Numbered from the stretch's first letter, positions 26,142 to 36,800 are shown. The stretch is DNA of 59,017 nt from an uncultured beta proteobacterium (GCA_903859155.1 CAIOLO010000137.1:1-59017); one strand, 5' to 3'. Notes: generated by a model from the letters alone, not told the origin. Translations and numbers: made by a program.

Positions 26142-26924
26142 TTAATCCGGCATCCGCAGCCGCGGCGCGGTCTTGTCGAGGAACTGCTTGAGCCGCTCGA
26201 TCGATTCCGGACTGCGCGTGTACTCGCCCACCTGGCGCTCGAAATACAGGCCATCGTCGTAGTTCATGTCCTGCAGGCGCGGCAGGCTGTTGGTGATGGC
26301 AAAGTTCGACAGCGGCGCGTTCTTGCAGATGCGCAGGGCCAGTTCCTTGGCTTTGGCCAGGGACTGCCCCTTGGGAACCACATACTGCACCGCGCCGAAA
26401 TGCTCGGCCTCTTCGGGCTTCAGCACCCGGCCGGTGAGCATCATGTCCTGCATGCGCGAGAAGCCTATCAGGCGGGCGATGCGCACCGAGCCGCCGCCGC
26501 CGATATAAATGCCGCGCGTGCCCTCGGGCAGTCCGAAGAACGTGGTTTCATCCGCGACACGGATATGCGCCGCCGCCGCGGTTTCGAAGCCGCCTCCGAG
26601 CGTCGCGCCGTGAAGCGCCGCAATGAACGGGATGTTGCCGCGCGCGATCAACTCCTGGTAGGAATTGCGGTTGTAACGAAACGGCAGGCGCGGTGCCCGC
26701 CCGCCCTTCCAGTTCTCCGCGGCCCACGCCAGGTCGAGACCGGCGCAGAAATTCTCGCCATACCCGAACAGGATGCCGCACTTGGCCTCCTCGCCGGCGC
26801 GCGCGGCCGCCTCGCGCAACTGGGACTGCAGTTCCGGACTCAGGCAATTGCGCTTCTCCGGGCGGTTCAATCCGATCAGGGCGATTTCGCCCTCCAGTTC
26901 ATAGGTCACCACCTGCTCGCTCAT
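26142..26924 (-). CDS. Enoyl-CoA hydratase/isomerase (crotonase) family protein
   Basis: 260 residues. Crotonase core: LNRPEKRNCLSPEL, oxyanion-hole segments CAGLDLAWA and HGATLGGGFETA, and a catalytic-type Glu in LPEGTRGIYIGGGG. Both acidic residues usual in hydratases (GGGFE and LPEG) are present. It acts on a CoA thioester in the cytoplasm; substrate is unknown. The Trp/Lys/Arg-rich insertion WKGGRAPRLPFRYN after the first oxyanion loop is unlike FadB-type enzymes. CAGGAG lies ahead of the ATG. Confidence 0.93.
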   Translation of the reverse strand: MSEQVVTYELEGEIALIGLNRPEKRNCLSPELQSQLREAAARAGEEAKCGILFGYGENFCAGLDLAWAAENWKGGRAPRLPFRYNRNSYQELIARGNIPFIAALHGATLGGGFETAAAAHIRVADETTFFGLPEGTRGIYIGGGGSVRIARLIGFSRMQDMMLTGRVLKPEEAEHFGAVQYVVPKGQSLAKAKELALRICKNAPLSNFAITNSLPRLQDMNYDDGLYFERQVGEYTRSPESIERLKQFLDKTAPRLRMPD

Positions 26925-26980
26925 TGCCTGCTCCTGAAAAAGACTGGCGTTGTTCTGGATCGGATCAGTTCTGGAACGGA

Positions 26981-28168
26981 TCAGCGCGGCATGCCCAGAC
27001 TGCGCAGCGCGATCACATTGCGCTGAATTTCATTGGTGCCCCCGCCGATCATGCCCATGATGGAATGGCGCAGGAGCTGCTCCATCTCACCCAGCGGCGC
27101 AGACGCGGCATCCTCGGAGAGCAGACCGCCGGTACCCAGGATGTCCAGAGAGGCCTGACCCATGCGCTCCTGCAATTCGCTGGTGAACACCTTGCTGACC
27201 GCCGCCTCGTACAGGGGCACGCGGCCCTGCTCCACCATGGTGGTATTGCGGATCAGCAGCTGGCGCGCCACCTCCAGATCGGCCGCCAGCGCGCCGATGC
27301 GATCGCGCACCAGTGGATCGCTCCTGAGCGCCTTGCCGCCTGCGGTGGCAGTCTTGACATGCTCGGTCAGGTGATCGAAAGCGCGCTGCAGTCCCGCCAT
27401 GCGCGAACCGCCGATCATGACGCGCTCGGCCGCCAGGGCGTCGGTGATCACCTTCCAGCCGCCATTGACCTTGCCCACCATGTTGCACGCCGGCACACGC
27501 ACGTTGTCGTAGAACACGGCGCTGAAAGTCCTGCCGTACATCGCCATGCTGGGCCGGATGGTGATCCCGGGCGAGCGCAGGTTCACCATCAGCACGCTGA
27601 TGCCCGCGTGCTTTTTCACCTCGCCGTCGGTGCGCACGGCAAGCCAGACATATTCGGACTTGTCGCCCCCGGTGGACCAGAGCTTCTGTCCGTTGACCAC
27701 CCAGTGGTCGCCGTCCTGCACCGCCTTGGTTCGCAGTCCGGCCAGATCGGAACCTGCATCCGGTTCGCTATAACCGAGCGCAAACGAGCGTTCGCCGCCG
27801 CGAATGGCGGTGAGCCATTCGGCCTGCTGCTCCGGCGACCCGTGTCCGATCAGCGCCTGCGCGACGATGGACTCGCCGGTGTTGTGCGCCTGCACCGGAC
27901 AGCCGGCATTGGCCATTTCCTCGACAAAGGCGATCTGCTCCGAGGGGCTGCGCGCCTGACCGCCGTATTCCCTGGGCCAGCCGATGCCGATCCAGCCGTC
28001 CTTGCCCATCTCGCGGCTGAACTGCGGGTCCCAGCCGCGCAGTTTGAAGGGCAGTTTGCGGTGTTCCGCGCGGCGCTCGGGCGTCCAGTGTTTTGCGATC
28101 CAGGCGCGCACCTCGGCGCGAAACGCGTTGATCTTCGGATCGGTGTCCAGTGCAGGTAGTAAAGCCAT
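26981..28168 (-). CDS. Acyl-CoA dehydrogenase
   Basis: 395 residues. FAD- and substrate-binding segments GYSEPDAGSDLAGLRTKA and WSTGGDKSEYVW, DNVRVP, and the C-terminal IMGMIGGGTNEIQRN motif are present. Length and order are typical for the IcaA/CaiA-like dehydrogenases paired with a shorter partner. It follows the second dehydrogenase gene by 35 bases; such pairs often form heteromers, so this may be the flavin-binding subunit of one enzyme. CGGAG lies ahead of the ATG. Confidence 0.95.
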   Translation of the reverse strand: MALLPALDTDPKINAFRAEVRAWIAKHWTPERRAEHRKLPFKLRGWDPQFSREMGKDGWIGIGWPREYGGQARSPSEQIAFVEEMANAGCPVQAHNTGESIVAQALIGHGSPEQQAEWLTAIRGGERSFALGYSEPDAGSDLAGLRTKAVQDGDHWVVNGQKLWSTGGDKSEYVWLAVRTDGEVKKHAGISVLMVNLRSPGITIRPSMAMYGRTFSAVFYDNVRVPACNMVGKVNGGWKVITDALAAERVMIGGSRMAGLQRAFDHLTEHVKTATAGGKALRSDPLVRDRIGALAADLEVARQLLIRNTTMVEQGRVPLYEAAVSKVFTSELQERMGQASLDILGTGGLLSEDAASAPLGEMEQLLRHSIMGMIGGGTNEIQRNVIALRSLGMPR

Positions 28169-28203
28169 GAGTTGTCTCCGAAAGTTCTTTGCGGCGAATC
28201 CGT

Positions 28204-29295
28204 TTATGCGAGCGGGCCCAGCAGGTAGTCGGCGAGTTCGGCGCGCGAGCGCGGCGCGCCGCCAAAGCGCGCCAGGTCCGCATGCACGCGGCGAAAATGC
28301 CGCGGCGCCTCGTGTTCCTCGGCGTAGCCGATGGCACCCAGGGCGCGGTGCGTCTGTACCGACACTTCACGCAGCGCCGGCCCGGCAAAGGCGAGCGCGG
28401 CCGCCGCGAACACCCGCCAGTCCTCGGAGCCCTTGTCATGCGATTCCCCGACGTTGCGCAGCACCAGCTGCGTGCCCTCGAGACTGATCAGGCAATTGGC
28501 GAGTTTGTGCTGCACCGCCTGAAAGGAGCCGATGAATTCACCGAACTGCTTGCGCACCTTGGCATGCTCCACCGCCAGTTCGAACGCCCGCTGTGCCGCC
28601 CCCAGTGCCCGCGCCGCGCAAGCCACGCGCGCCATCAGCGCGATATCGCGCAGGCGGCCCGCCGCCACCGGAATCGACACGGCGGTGGCCTGTGCGAAGG
28701 TGATCTCCGCCAGCGAAGGAACCGCCAGGCCCGGCGTTTCGCGAATTGAAACCGCTGCAGCGCCTGCGTCGACCAGGGCGACACCCGCGGGTGATTCCGT
28801 GAATACCAGATGCTGCGTCGCACCCAGGCTGCCCTCCACGAAGGCGACCATGCCGTCGATTTTGCCGTCCCTGCAGGCCACTTTGCCGGCACCCGCGTCG
28901 CCATCGAATGCGCCCAAGGAGGCGGCAACGATGGCCTTGCCCATGCGGAGATCCTGCTGCAGCGGCTCAGCCGCCTTGCCTGCGCCGGCCAGCGCCATAT
29001 TCGCGATCACCGCACCGAGCAGCGGCGCGGGGCACGCCGCGCGTCCGAGCTCTTCGAATACCAGCATGATTTCACGCAATCCGCCCTCGGCAGGATCCGC
29101 ACCCAGTGCGCTAAGGCCCTGCGCGGCCATGTCGCGCCACAGCGCAGTGACGGCAGCGGCGTCGCCGACCCGCTCCATCGCACTGGCCGATGGCCAGCGG
29201 CTGGCCAGAAAATCGCGCGTCGAATCGCGCAACAATTGCCGATCGGCATCGGACAGGCCATCGGCACCGGCCTGGGAAGAATGACTATGCACCAT
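28204..29295 (-). CDS. Acyl-CoA dehydrogenase, short partner type
   Basis: 363 residues. The N-terminal helical domain (DADRQLLRDSTRDFLASRWP), middle beta domain and C-terminal helices (VEHAKVRKQFGEFIGSFQAVQHKLA) are recognisable, but the middle domain is diverged and the GGGTxEIQ motif is absent. This is typical of the non-identical second subunit in alpha2-beta2 dehydrogenases (as in steroid or caffeyl-type pairs). The start at 29295 has GGAG ahead; a frame to 30111 runs antisense to the next gene. First gene of a six-gene minus-strand operon. Confidence 0.92.
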   Translation of the reverse strand: MVHSHSSQAGADGLSDADRQLLRDSTRDFLASRWPSASAMERVGDAAAVTALWRDMAAQGLSALGADPAEGGLREIMLVFEELGRAACPAPLLGAVIANMALAGAGKAAEPLQQDLRMGKAIVAASLGAFDGDAGAGKVACRDGKIDGMVAFVEGSLGATQHLVFTESPAGVALVDAGAAAVSIRETPGLAVPSLAEITFAQATAVSIPVAAGRLRDIALMARVACAARALGAAQRAFELAVEHAKVRKQFGEFIGSFQAVQHKLANCLISLEGTQLVLRNVGESHDKGSEDWRVFAAAALAFAGPALREVSVQTHRALGAIGYAEEHEAPRHFRRVHADLARFGGAPRSRAELADYLLGPLA

Positions 29296-29496
29296 GGGAA
29301 GGACTCCTGACTTGCTGTTGTTTCGTGCCACAGAAAAAACGACGCGAAGCCCCGGCATGGCTGCCGGCGTATCGGCATGAGGCGGGTACGCGCTCGCGGC
29401 AGCAATAATAGCCGCCATCCTGATTTCTTGTCGTGAAGGCCGGCGATTCGGCCTGTTAAAATCCGTGTTCAATTCTTCAGGATTCTGCGAGCACCT

Positions 29497-30492
29497 ATGC
29501 ACCTCAATTTTTATTCGTCTTTGCGCTGCGTGCTGACGCTGGCCATGGCAGGCGCTGCCGCGCTTGGCGCCATTGAAGCCTCGGCGCAGGCCTATCCTTC
29601 CAAACCGGTGCGCGTCCTGATCGGCCAGCCGCCCGGCGGCGTCCAGGACACCTTGCTGCGCGGTGTAACCACCGAACTCACCCGGGTATGGGGCCAGGCG
29701 GTCACGCTGGAACATCGCGTTGGCGCCACCGGCGTGGTTGCGGCGGTAGCCGCGGCGCGCTCGGCGCCGGACGGCTACACGATTTTCTTCAGCACCAGCA
29801 CCAACATGAATACCGCGCAGTTCCTGCAGAAGAATCTGCCCTACAGCCCGGAGAAGGATTTCATCCCGGTGGTGGGCATGGGTCAGACCAAGGCGATCAT
29901 GGTGGCTGGCAAGCATGTCCCGGCCAACAACGTCAGGGAACTGGTCGCATTGGCCAAAGCCAAGCCGGGCGCGCTGAATTACGGCAGCTTCGGCGTCGGC
30001 AGTTCCGCCCACCTGGATGTCGAAGCCTTTGCCAAAGCCGCGGGCTTTACCGCCACGCATGTTCCCTACAAAAGCGGCGCCGAAGTCATGACCGCGCTCA
30101 TGGCCGAGCAAGTGGACTTCGGCATGACCGGATTGACCGCCGCGATTCCACTGGTGAACTCAGGCAGATTGAAAGGGCTCTCCTATACCGGCGATCAACG
30201 TGCCGCCGCCATACCCCAGGTACCGACACTGGCAGAAGCCGGCTACGGCGGATTCGAAACCGGCGGCATGTTTTCCTTATATGTCCCCGCCGGCACGCCG
30301 CAAGCCATCATGGACAAGATTGCCAATGACACCACGGCCATTCGCTCGACCGCCGTATTCCGCGAAAAAATTCTGACCGCCAACGGCATGGAAGACTTTC
30401 CCTTGCAACGCGCCGCACTGATCGCGCGCCTGCAGAAATCGCGCGAGGATTTCGCCTTGCGCGTCAAAGGCCTGGACATCGTGATGAATTAG
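29497..30492 (+). CDS. Bug/TctC-family periplasmic solute receptor
   Basis: 331 residues with a leader ending IEASAQA, then YPSKPVRVLIGQPPGGVQD. ENRVG-type loop is EHRVGATGVV here, an uncommon His for Asn; the carboxylate loop THVPYKSGAEV is normal. It is divergent from the acyl-CoA dehydrogenase operon across a 200-base gap and may share regulation with it. Ribosome site is weak (GCGAGCACCT). Ligand unknown. Confidence 0.93.
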   Translation: MHLNFYSSLRCVLTLAMAGAAALGAIEASAQAYPSKPVRVLIGQPPGGVQDTLLRGVTTELTRVWGQAVTLEHRVGATGVVAAVAAARSAPDGYTIFFSTSTNMNTAQFLQKNLPYSPEKDFIPVVGMGQTKAIMVAGKHVPANNVRELVALAKAKPGALNYGSFGVGSSAHLDVEAFAKAAGFTATHVPYKSGAEVMTALMAEQVDFGMTGLTAAIPLVNSGRLKGLSYTGDQRAAAIPQVPTLAEAGYGGFETGGMFSLYVPAGTPQAIMDKIANDTTAIRSTAVFREKILTANGMEDFPLQRAALIARLQKSREDFALRVKGLDIVMN

Positions 30493-30548
30493 TTTGCGAG
30501 CGCCCGGACTTGGTTGCGGAGCGAGGCGCCGGAATCGACCATTCGAGG

Positions 30549-30595
30549 TCCCTGTTTTGTCACGGTTCGCCTTTTGAACCGTGACAAAACAGGGA
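30549..30595. terminator. Perfect 20-bp inverted repeat, 7-base loop
   Basis: Left arm 30549-30568 and right arm 30576-30595 are exact reverse complements, loop GCCTTTT. It lies 57 bases after the Bug gene and 86 bases before the hydantoinase A gene on the same strand. Such a stable hairpin can stop or process transcripts. There is no T-run after it on the plus strand, so it may instead be a protein site or a relic of a mobile element. Confidence 0.6.
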
Positions 30596-30680
30596 GCAGC
30601 AAAACGCCCATATTCGGGGCCATGATGGTTCCCGAAATGCAGACTCAGAACGCCAGATTGATAAAAACGGATCGAACAAC

Positions 30681-32732
30681 ATGACCAACGTACCCGCCAA
30701 AAGCATTCGCGTCGCCGTCGACATCGGTGGCACCTTCACCGACCTGGCCGCGGTCGACACCCGCACCGGCGAGCGCTGGTTCGCCAAGGCATCGACCACG
30801 CCCGACAACCCCACCCGCGGCATCGCCAACTGCCTGGCCAAGCTGAACAAGCCCGGTGCGCAGTTCGAGATTTTCGTGCACGGCACCACGCTGGTGATCA
30901 ACGCCTGCCTGGAAAAAGACGGCGCCAAGACCGCGCTGATCACCACCGAGGGCTTTCGCGACGTGCTCGAGATCGGCCGCGGCAACCGCACCGAATCCTT
31001 CAACTATCTTTTCTGGCGCCACGAGCCGTTCGTGTCGCGCGAGTACCGGCTGGAGGCGCGCGAGCGCATGAATTCGCGCGGCGAGGTGGTCAAACCGCTC
31101 GATGAGGCACAGCTTCGCCAAGTGCTCGACGTGGCCAAGGCCAAGGGCGCCGAGGCGATCGCCATCTGCTTCCTGCACTCGTACCGCAATCCCGCACATG
31201 AGCTGCGTGCCGCCGAAATCGCCAAGGCGCATTCGAACTGGTTCGTCACCACCTCGCACGAACTGTCGCGCGAATACCGCGAATACGAGCGCACCTCCAC
31301 CGTGGTGATGAATGCCTTCGTCGGCCCCAAGGTGAGCCGCTATGTCGAGAATCTCGAGGCGCTGCTTGCCGAGCATGGCTTCAACGGCCGGTTTTTCCTG
31401 ATGGAGTCCAATGGCGGGGTGGCCGATGCGGCCACCATCAAGCAGCTGCCCGCGCTGCTGATGGAATCCGGCCCGGTGGGCGGCATCGCAGGTTCGATCA
31501 AACTGGGCGAAACCATCGAGCGGCGCAACCTGCTCACCTTCGACATGGGCGGCACCACCGCCAAGGCGGCGCTGGTGGAAAACGGCGTGGTGAGTTTCGA
31601 TTCGTTGTACTACGTCGGCGGCTTCGAGCACGGCTACCCGCTGCAGACCTCGGTGGTCGACGTCGTCGAAGTCGGCGCCGGTGGCGGCAGCATCGCCTGG
31701 ATCGATGAACTGGGCGCGCTGCGCATCGGCCCCAAGAGCGCCGGAGCCCACCCCGGCCCCGCTGCTTACGGCCTGGGCAACGAGCAGCCCACGGTCACCG
31801 ATGCCAACATTCACCTGGGCCGCCTCAACCCGGAGAGCTTCCTGCGCGGCGAAATGAAAATCGACGCCTCGCTTTCCAAAAAGGCCCTGGAAAAACTGGG
31901 CGCCACGCTCGGTTACAACGCGCAGCAGATGGCCGCGGGCATCATCCAGATTGCCAATGTCACCATGTCCGGCGCGCTGCGGCGCGTGTCCATCGAGCGC
32001 GGCAAGGACCCACGCGACTTTACGGTGGTGGCCTACGGCGGCAACGGACCGCTGCATGCGGCCGAACTGGCCGAGGAACTGGGCGTGAAATCGCTGATCA
32101 TCCCGCGCATGCCGGCGCACTACTCGGCCTTCGGCATGTTGCTCGCCGACGCGCGCTACGACGCTTCGCAGACCTGGACCAGCGAACTGGACGAGGAAAG
32201 CGGCAAGGTCGACGGCCTTGCCGAGGCACTGCAAAAACTGCAGGTGCAGCTCACGCAGAGCGTCACCACCTCACTGGGCGCGCAGCAGGGCCTGCGCTTT
32301 GAGGATTACGCGGAAATGCGCTACCGCGGCCAGGACCAGACGGTGAAGGTGCGCCTGTCGGCCGACCTGTCGCCCACGGCGCTGCGCAAGGCGTTCGACG
32401 CCACCTACATCGAGCGCTACGGCCATGTCAGCCCGATCACGGTGCAGATCGTGTCGCTGCGCGTCAGTTGCCAGGCGCCGCTCGGGGCGAGGCTGCAGGC
32501 CGACTCGACACCGGCCGCGCACAGCGCGGCAAAACCCGCCAGCCGCAATGTCTATTCGATCAAGGCCGGGGCATTCGTTCCCTATGCCATTTACGACCGC
32601 GACGCCTTGCGCGCCGGCGTCTCCGTGGCCGGACCCTGCCTGGTGGAGGATCACTCCACCACCACCAATGTTCCGGAAGGCTGGAGCGCTAAAGAACTGC
32701 CGGAGGGGTCGCTCGAATTGACGCGCACCTGA
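30681..32732 (+). CDS. Hydantoinase/oxoprolinase-family A subunit (HyuA/acetone-carboxylase-beta-like)
   Basis: 683 residues of the ASKHA-fold ATP-dependent family. Phosphate motifs: VDIGGTFTD near residue 13, DMGGTTAK, VGAGGGSIAW and the C-terminal SVAGPCLVEDHSTT. Members hydrolyse hydantoins or 5-oxoproline, or carboxylate ketones, and always need a B subunit. The B subunit is not adjacent; a candidate is at 45047. Ribosome site is weak. No leader. The substrate cannot be told from sequence. Confidence 0.93.
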   Translation: MTNVPAKSIRVAVDIGGTFTDLAAVDTRTGERWFAKASTTPDNPTRGIANCLAKLNKPGAQFEIFVHGTTLVINACLEKDGAKTALITTEGFRDVLEIGRGNRTESFNYLFWRHEPFVSREYRLEARERMNSRGEVVKPLDEAQLRQVLDVAKAKGAEAIAICFLHSYRNPAHELRAAEIAKAHSNWFVTTSHELSREYREYERTSTVVMNAFVGPKVSRYVENLEALLAEHGFNGRFFLMESNGGVADAATIKQLPALLMESGPVGGIAGSIKLGETIERRNLLTFDMGGTTAKAALVENGVVSFDSLYYVGGFEHGYPLQTSVVDVVEVGAGGGSIAWIDELGALRIGPKSAGAHPGPAAYGLGNEQPTVTDANIHLGRLNPESFLRGEMKIDASLSKKALEKLGATLGYNAQQMAAGIIQIANVTMSGALRRVSIERGKDPRDFTVVAYGGNGPLHAAELAEELGVKSLIIPRMPAHYSAFGMLLADARYDASQTWTSELDEESGKVDGLAEALQKLQVQLTQSVTTSLGAQQGLRFEDYAEMRYRGQDQTVKVRLSADLSPTALRKAFDATYIERYGHVSPITVQIVSLRVSCQAPLGARLQADSTPAAHSAAKPASRNVYSIKAGAFVPYAIYDRDALRAGVSVAGPCLVEDHSTTTNVPEGWSAKELPEGSLELTRT

Positions 32733-32757
32733 GCAGGCTGTCGCGAAGCGAACGGGG

Positions 32758-33747
32758 TTACTCCACCTGCGCCCCGGAGACCTTCACCAGGTTGGCCCCG
32801 GCGGCAAACTGGCGGCGGATCAGCGCGGCGAATTCATCCGGGCCGAGGCCGGTGGGCTCGTAGCCCTTCGACATTAATTCCTTTTCACGGAACTCCGGCT
32901 CGTCGAGCAGCCGCCTGATGTCGGCGTGAATGCGCTCCACCTGCGGGCGCGGTGTGCGCGCGGGCGCCAGCACGCCGTACCAGACGCCCTTGTCCACGTC
33001 GGGATAACCCAGTTCCGCGAAGGTCGGTACCTCGGGCATGAAGCTGGTGCGCCGGCCGATGCTGTAGGCCAGCGCCTTCAACTTACCGCTCTTGATCTGC
33101 GGCCGTGCCGAGAACACCCCCACCCAGGTGAGGTTGACTTCACCGGTCAGCACCGCCGAAACCATCTGCGGAATGCCTTTGTAGGGAATATGCGATAGGG
33201 TGATGCCGGCTTTGTTGTTCAGCATCTCGGAGATCAGGTGCATCTGGCTGCCCGCGCCGATTGAACTGTAGGTGATCCTGCCCGGATCCTTTTTTGCCAG
33301 CGCGATCAGCTCGCCCGCGCTGGCCACCGGCAGCGCGGCGTTGGCCACCAGCACCGTGCCGAATTCGGTGATCTGCGTCACCGGTGCGAAATCCTTGAGC
33401 GCGTCGTAGGGCAGTTTGCTGATCAGGTGCGGCGTGATGGTGAAGGCGCTGTCGGTGGAAAACAGCAGCGTATGCCCGTCAGGCGCCGCTCGGGCCACCG
33501 CTTCGGTGGCGATGATGCCGTTCGCGCCAACCCGGTTCTCCACCACCACCGCCTGGCCCCACTGCGCGGTCAGGCGCTGCGCCATGGCGCGCGCCAGCAG
33601 GTCGCTGCCGGCGGCAGGACCGATACCGATTACCAGACGCACCGGTTTCAGCGGCCAGGCCGAGGAAGCATCCGGTGCCTGCGCGAACGACGGCAGCGCG
33701 GTGGCTGCAAATATTGCGGCCACACCCAGTCGGAATAGTCGTTGCAT
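32758..33747 (-). CDS. Bug/TctC-family periplasmic solute receptor
   Basis: 329 residues, leader ending LPSFAQA. Mature part has WPLKPVRLVIGIGPAAGSD, VVVENRVGANG, SHIPYKGIPQM. The GIGPAAGSD loop in place of the common FPPGG loop suggests another ligand. It is convergent with the hydantoinase A gene (25-base gap). Two AT-rich palindromes lie upstream (33776-33790, 33833-33845) and may be operators. Confidence 0.94.
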   Translation of the reverse strand: MQRLFRLGVAAIFAATALPSFAQAPDASSAWPLKPVRLVIGIGPAAGSDLLARAMAQRLTAQWGQAVVVENRVGANGIIATEAVARAAPDGHTLLFSTDSAFTITPHLISKLPYDALKDFAPVTQITEFGTVLVANAALPVASAGELIALAKKDPGRITYSSIGAGSQMHLISEMLNNKAGITLSHIPYKGIPQMVSAVLTGEVNLTWVGVFSARPQIKSGKLKALAYSIGRRTSFMPEVPTFAELGYPDVDKGVWYGVLAPARTPRPQVERIHADIRRLLDEPEFREKELMSKGYEPTGLGPDEFAALIRRQFAAGANLVKVSGAQVE

Positions 33748-33775
33748 GCTTCAGCCCCCTCTTGTGAACAGCGCT

Positions 33776-33845
33776 AAAAGTTTAACTTTTAATCGTCACT
33801 AGCAAGATACGGCGTGCATTTTCTTCACATTTCAGATCATATCTG
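33776..33845. promoter_or_regulatory. Two short palindromes ahead of the Bug gene
   Basis: AAAAGTT-T-AACTTTT (33776-33790) and CAGAT-CAT-ATCTG (33833-33845) are perfect inverted repeats in an AT-rich, 120-base spacer upstream of the Bug gene at 33747. They fit operator half-sites of a dimeric regulator. No regulator gene is adjacent. Confidence 0.4.
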
Positions 33846-33869
33846 GTATCTCACTTCGAGAAAACACTG

Positions 33870-36800
33870 CTATCCGCCACGCATCAGTGAAATCAGCTCC
33901 GCGCTGGTGGGAACCGCCGTACCCTCCTCGCCCTCGGCAAGCAGCCCGTCGGCCAGCGCGCGCTTGTCATGATGCAGCTCGACGATTTTCTCCTCCAGCG
34001 TTCCCTTGGCGATCAGGCGGTAGACGGTCACCGGACGCAGCTGGCCGATGCGGTGCGCCCTGCCCATCGCCTGATCCTCCGCCGCCGGATTCCACCAGGG
34101 GTCGGTGATGACGACGTAGTCCGCGGCGGTCAGGTTCAGCCCGTAGCCGCCGGCCTTCAAGCTGATCAGGAACAGGTCGCCCTCGCCGGCCTGAAAAGCG
34201 GCCACGCGCCGGGTGCGCTCCGCCGCCGGCGTGGCGCCGTCCAGGTACTGATAGCGGATGCCGGCCTCATCCAGCGGTGCGCGCAGCAGGGTGAGAAATC
34301 CCACGAACTGGCTGAATACCAGCGCCTTGTGGCCGTTGGCCGAGAGCTCCGCGGCAAGTTCCGCGAATGCGCGCACTTTCGCGCCGATCAGTCCCAGGTC
34401 CGGACTGACCAGGCGCGGATCGCAGGCGGCGCGGCGCAGCCGCGTGAGCTGCGCCAGTATGTGCAGATGTGCATGGCCCGCCTGTTCGTTCTTGGCCGCG
34501 TTCTCGGCCTCGGCCAGCGCATTGCGGCGCAGCGCTTCATAGTGCGCCGCCTCGGCCGGTTCCAGCACCACACTGAGCAACAGCTCGGTGCGCGGCGGCA
34601 GGTCATCGAGCACCTGCGCCTTGGTCCGGCGCAGCACGAACGGCGCAATCAGGCGCCGCAGCATGCGCTGCGCGTCGCGATCGCGATGGCGCTCGATGGG
34701 CGTGGCGAAAATTTCGTTGAAGTGCGACAGCGTGCCCAGCAGACCCGGATTGCAGAAACGCATGATCGACCACAATTCGGCCAGCCGATTCTCGATCGGC
34801 GTGCCCGACAGCGCCATGCGGAAGTCCGCGGGAATTTCGAACAACGCCAGCGTGCGCCGCGCCGTGGCGTTTTTGACCGCCTGCGCCTCGTCGGCCACCA
34901 CGGTATGCCAGGTTTTCGCGGCGAACAGCGCCTGGGCTTTCTGCATCAGCGTGTAGGAAACGATCACCACATCGCCTGCGGCGGCCGATTCGACCAGCAC
35001 GGTGCGATCGCCTTCGCCGTAGATGACCGCGTTGAGCGAAGGCGCGAAGCGCAGCGTCTCGGCCAGCCAGTTGCCGCACACAGAAGTCGGCGCCACCACC
35101 AGCGCCGGACCGCCGGCGGCGCGCGCGAGCAGCACGGCAAGGGTCTGCACGGTTTTTCCCAGGCCCATGTCGTCGGCCAGGCAGGCGCCAAAGCCGGCCT
35201 GCGCCAGGCGCATCGCCCACAGGTAACCGTCCTCCTGATAGGTGCGCAATTCGGCCTGCAGCGCGCCGGGCAGCGCGTGGTCCATTTCCTGCCCCGCGCG
35301 CAGGCGCTCCACTTTCTCGACGAAGGCCGTGTCGGTGTCGCCGGCGACGCCTTGCAGAATATCCTCGAGCCACGCGGCGGCCAGCTGCGGCACGCGCAAG
35401 GCGTCGCCTTTGCCTTCACTGACCGCGCCCAGTTCGGCAAGCTTGTCGCGCAATTCCCGGGTGAGCGCGGCGTAGACCCCCTTGCCCATCGGCACGAAAC
35501 GGCTCCTGCCCGCGGCTGCGGCAAGCAGCGATTCAAGATTCAGCACCAGGCCTTCGTCCAGTTGCGCGCTGCCCTGCAACTTGAACCAGTCGCGTTCGGT
35601 GCGCACCTGCAGCGCAAGATGGGCGCTGTCCACGGTGATGATGCGCACCGGCTGGCCGCGCGGCCAGTCGATCGCCTGGATCGCCGCCATGCGCGGCAGC
35701 GCCTCGATCAGGCCGAGCGCTTTTTCCGGCGACTCGATCTGCCACTCGCACACCAGTTCGCCGCGAGCGGGCGGATCGAGAAAGTCGAACGCGGCGAGCA
35801 CTTCATCGAGGCCGACGCGCTCGGCGCGCAGATCGCGCAGGGTGCCGACGGTTTCGCCCTTGACGGCGGCCATCACGCGGGCGCGTCCTTCACCGGGCAT
35901 CAGGCGCGGCCCGTCCGCCCCGAGGGGCGCCACCACCAGGCGCAGCATCAGGCTCTCGCCCACCGGGGCGAGTTCCGCCCGCAGACGCGATTCCGCAATG
36001 ATTTCGCGCGCCGCCTCGGCATGGTCGGAATGAATCTGGAAATGCGCAGCCAGCGACTGCAGGGTCTGCTGCAGGTCCTTTTCCGCCGAGGCCGGGACCG
36101 AAAAACTCCCCGACACCAGTTGTGTCGCGCGCCGCTGTGCCGGCGTCAGCCGGATCACCCGCACCCGCTGCGCCGATTCGCGCACCAGCGTGATGTAGCG
36201 CAGCGCTTCGAGATCGCGCTGCGCCTCCGGGTCGAGGTAGTAATAGCCGGCCTGCTCCTTCGCCGGCGGGTCCCGCACTTCCGGGGTGACGCTAAGGATG
36301 TAGCGCTCCCCCTGCCGCAAGACTTCCAGCTCCGGCGCCCCTTCGACCAGGTCGACGGTAATCTCGGGGGCATCGGACAGTATTACCGCGGGATGACCGA
36401 TCAGGCTGACTATGGCCGCGGCGCGATCCAGCGTAAAACGGCGGCTCTGATAGCGGTCGGGGCGGATGGCTCGCGCCACTTTGGCGTCCCAGGGCCCGAG
36501 TTTTTCGCTGCCGGCCAGCTTGGCCAGCGGCAGCGTCTTGGGCTTGCTCCAACCGCGCGGACCGCGCCTTTGCTCCAGCGGCTCTATCGATTCGAGGCCG
36601 CCTTTGCGGTCGATACGCAGCGACCAGATGATGCGCGTGGCCGGCGTATCTTTTGTGGTCTGCGCGTCGCCCCCCAGCGAGCGCAGCGAATCCAGAACCG
36701 AGCGCCAGCTTTCCTTTCCGCCCTGGATGAAGAAATCCTGCGGCGCATCGCCTCCGGCGAATACCTCGTCGGCCGCCAGCAGCTGCCCCTCGAGCCAGGC

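Noticed and set aside
23677-26145. 822-codon plus-strand frame
   Set aside because: Antisense of the Mo hydroxylase subunit; high-GC coding strand gives open antisense frames.
29296-30111. N-terminal extension of the short acyl-CoA dehydrogenase frame
   Set aside because: It runs antisense to the Bug gene and lacks dehydrogenase similarity; a good start with GGAG exists at 29295.
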